In this document: positions 15,303 to 15,593 of the stretch, one piece after another
Layout of the letters: each line of letters begins with the position of its first letter
How positions within the stretch are numbered: the first letter of the stretch is position 1
Source: Bacteroidales bacterium
GTDB lineage: Bacteria > Bacteroidota > Bacteroidia > Bacteroidales > JAAUTT01
Assembly (NCBI GenBank): GCA_012031335.1
Contig: JAAUTT010000017.1
Location: 1-15,593, forward strand
DNA length: 15,593 bases
Reading direction: 5' to 3'
Notes under the pieces: generated by a model
Databases searched by the model: none
What the model was told of the DNA's origin: nothing
Seen by the model: the letters and a program-made list of their open reading frames with translations, nothing else
Position numbers and translations under genes: made by a program

Positions 15303-15593
15303 CTAAAACTTTATTGTAGGCGCTCCGGGATTGCCGTTTACCCCATGTTTATAGTTTATTACCTCCATACTTACGGGTTCAATTTTTAGGAGTACAAAAA
15401 TATTTTCCCAGTTGGGAATGTTACTCCAGTAATCGCGTTTCATTTTTTTCAATAATTCCTTATCGTCAATAACTGTTGCTTTACCCATCAGATTTACGTA
15501 TCCCTGAGGGGTTTTATGGTCGGCATAATAAACACAACGCGCGATTCCTTTTGTATTTCAGCCACTTTACGGCTGTCGCGAGAGGTAGCAAAC
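15303..15593 (-). CDS. Pyridoxamine 5'-phosphate oxidase-like protein (general stress protein 26-like), 5' partial, one frameshift
   Basis: Reading leftward from the window edge, FATSRDSRKVAEIQKESRVVF continues, after adding one base at 15530-15532, into YYADHKTPQGYVNLMGKA, DDKELLKKMKRDYW, NIFVLLKIEP and INYKHGVNG...PTIKF, stop at 15303. This is the C-terminal half of the split-barrel flavin-binding fold typical of general stress protein 26 and related PNPOx-like proteins: (R)VVFYYAD...GYVN..GKA is the central barrel, and DYW....W.NIFVLLKI.P is the usual late motif. Such proteins bind FMN or related cofactors; true PNP oxidase activity is not implied. The Met at 15488 is internal, as the upstream part is homologous. 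The gene is convergent with the PKD gene and unrelated to it. The N-terminus lies right of the window. Confidence 0.7.
15530..15532 (-). other. Probable one-base deletion (A run, T run on coding strand)
   Basis: With the observed base count the - strand frame of the C-terminal half hits TGA and TAA codons upstream. Reading one more base gives ESRVVF-YYADHKTPQG. Confidence 0.65.

Overview
The window looks like a Bacteroidota chromosome, most plausibly a Bacteroidales or Marinilabiliales-type organism. Three observations support this: two giant secreted proteins built from PKD and beta-solenoid modules, a textbook type IX secretion (T9SS) C-terminal sorting domain, and start regions that are AT-rich without Shine-Dalgarno sequences, one preceded by an exact TAnnTTTG promoter element. 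The species cannot be named from the sequence alone.

Layout. (1) Bases 1-6691, + strand: the 3' part of a very large cell-surface gene whose start lies left of the window. It is written in four pieces in different frames, but the pieces join seamlessly if three single-base homopolymer errors are corrected. The product is a chain of roughly 900-residue modules (beta-solenoid, then an FPVG-type sandwich, then a YSR...W...TWSTD linker) followed by PKD-like/Ig-like domains. It ends without a recognisable T9SS signal just before a terminator. (2) Bases 6817-7710, + strand: an intact EamA-family RarD-type transporter with its own promoter, bounded by a hairpin terminator on each side. (3) Bases 7955-15184, + strand: a 2409-residue secreted protein (signal peptide, about 23 PKD-type repeats, an embedded domain of another kind, type A T9SS sorting domain), again broken by two compensating one-base homopolymer errors. 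(4) Bases 15303-15593, - strand: the 3' part of a pyridoxamine 5'-phosphate oxidase-like (general stress protein 26-like) gene, also with one homopolymer indel. A strong 20-bp hairpin separates it from the convergent PKD gene.

The two giant proteins are probably exported and displayed or shed at the cell surface, where PKD and solenoid arrays usually serve adhesion, spacing or carbohydrate contact. No catalytic domain is visible in either. RarD and the flavin-binding-fold protein look like unrelated housekeeping neighbours, so I see no multi-gene operon.

The most interesting signals are inside the PKD protein. The 16 C-terminal PKD repeats carry up to four cysteines whose presence and absence co-vary almost perfectly as two pairs, predicting two disulfides per domain. 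A block of four PKD domains has been duplicated in tandem as a 327/328-residue super-repeat. A roughly 265-residue non-PKD domain sits between two different PKD subtypes. The six frameshifts in 15.6 kb, all in homopolymers and all restoring homology when fixed, point to sequencing or assembly error rather than to gene decay.
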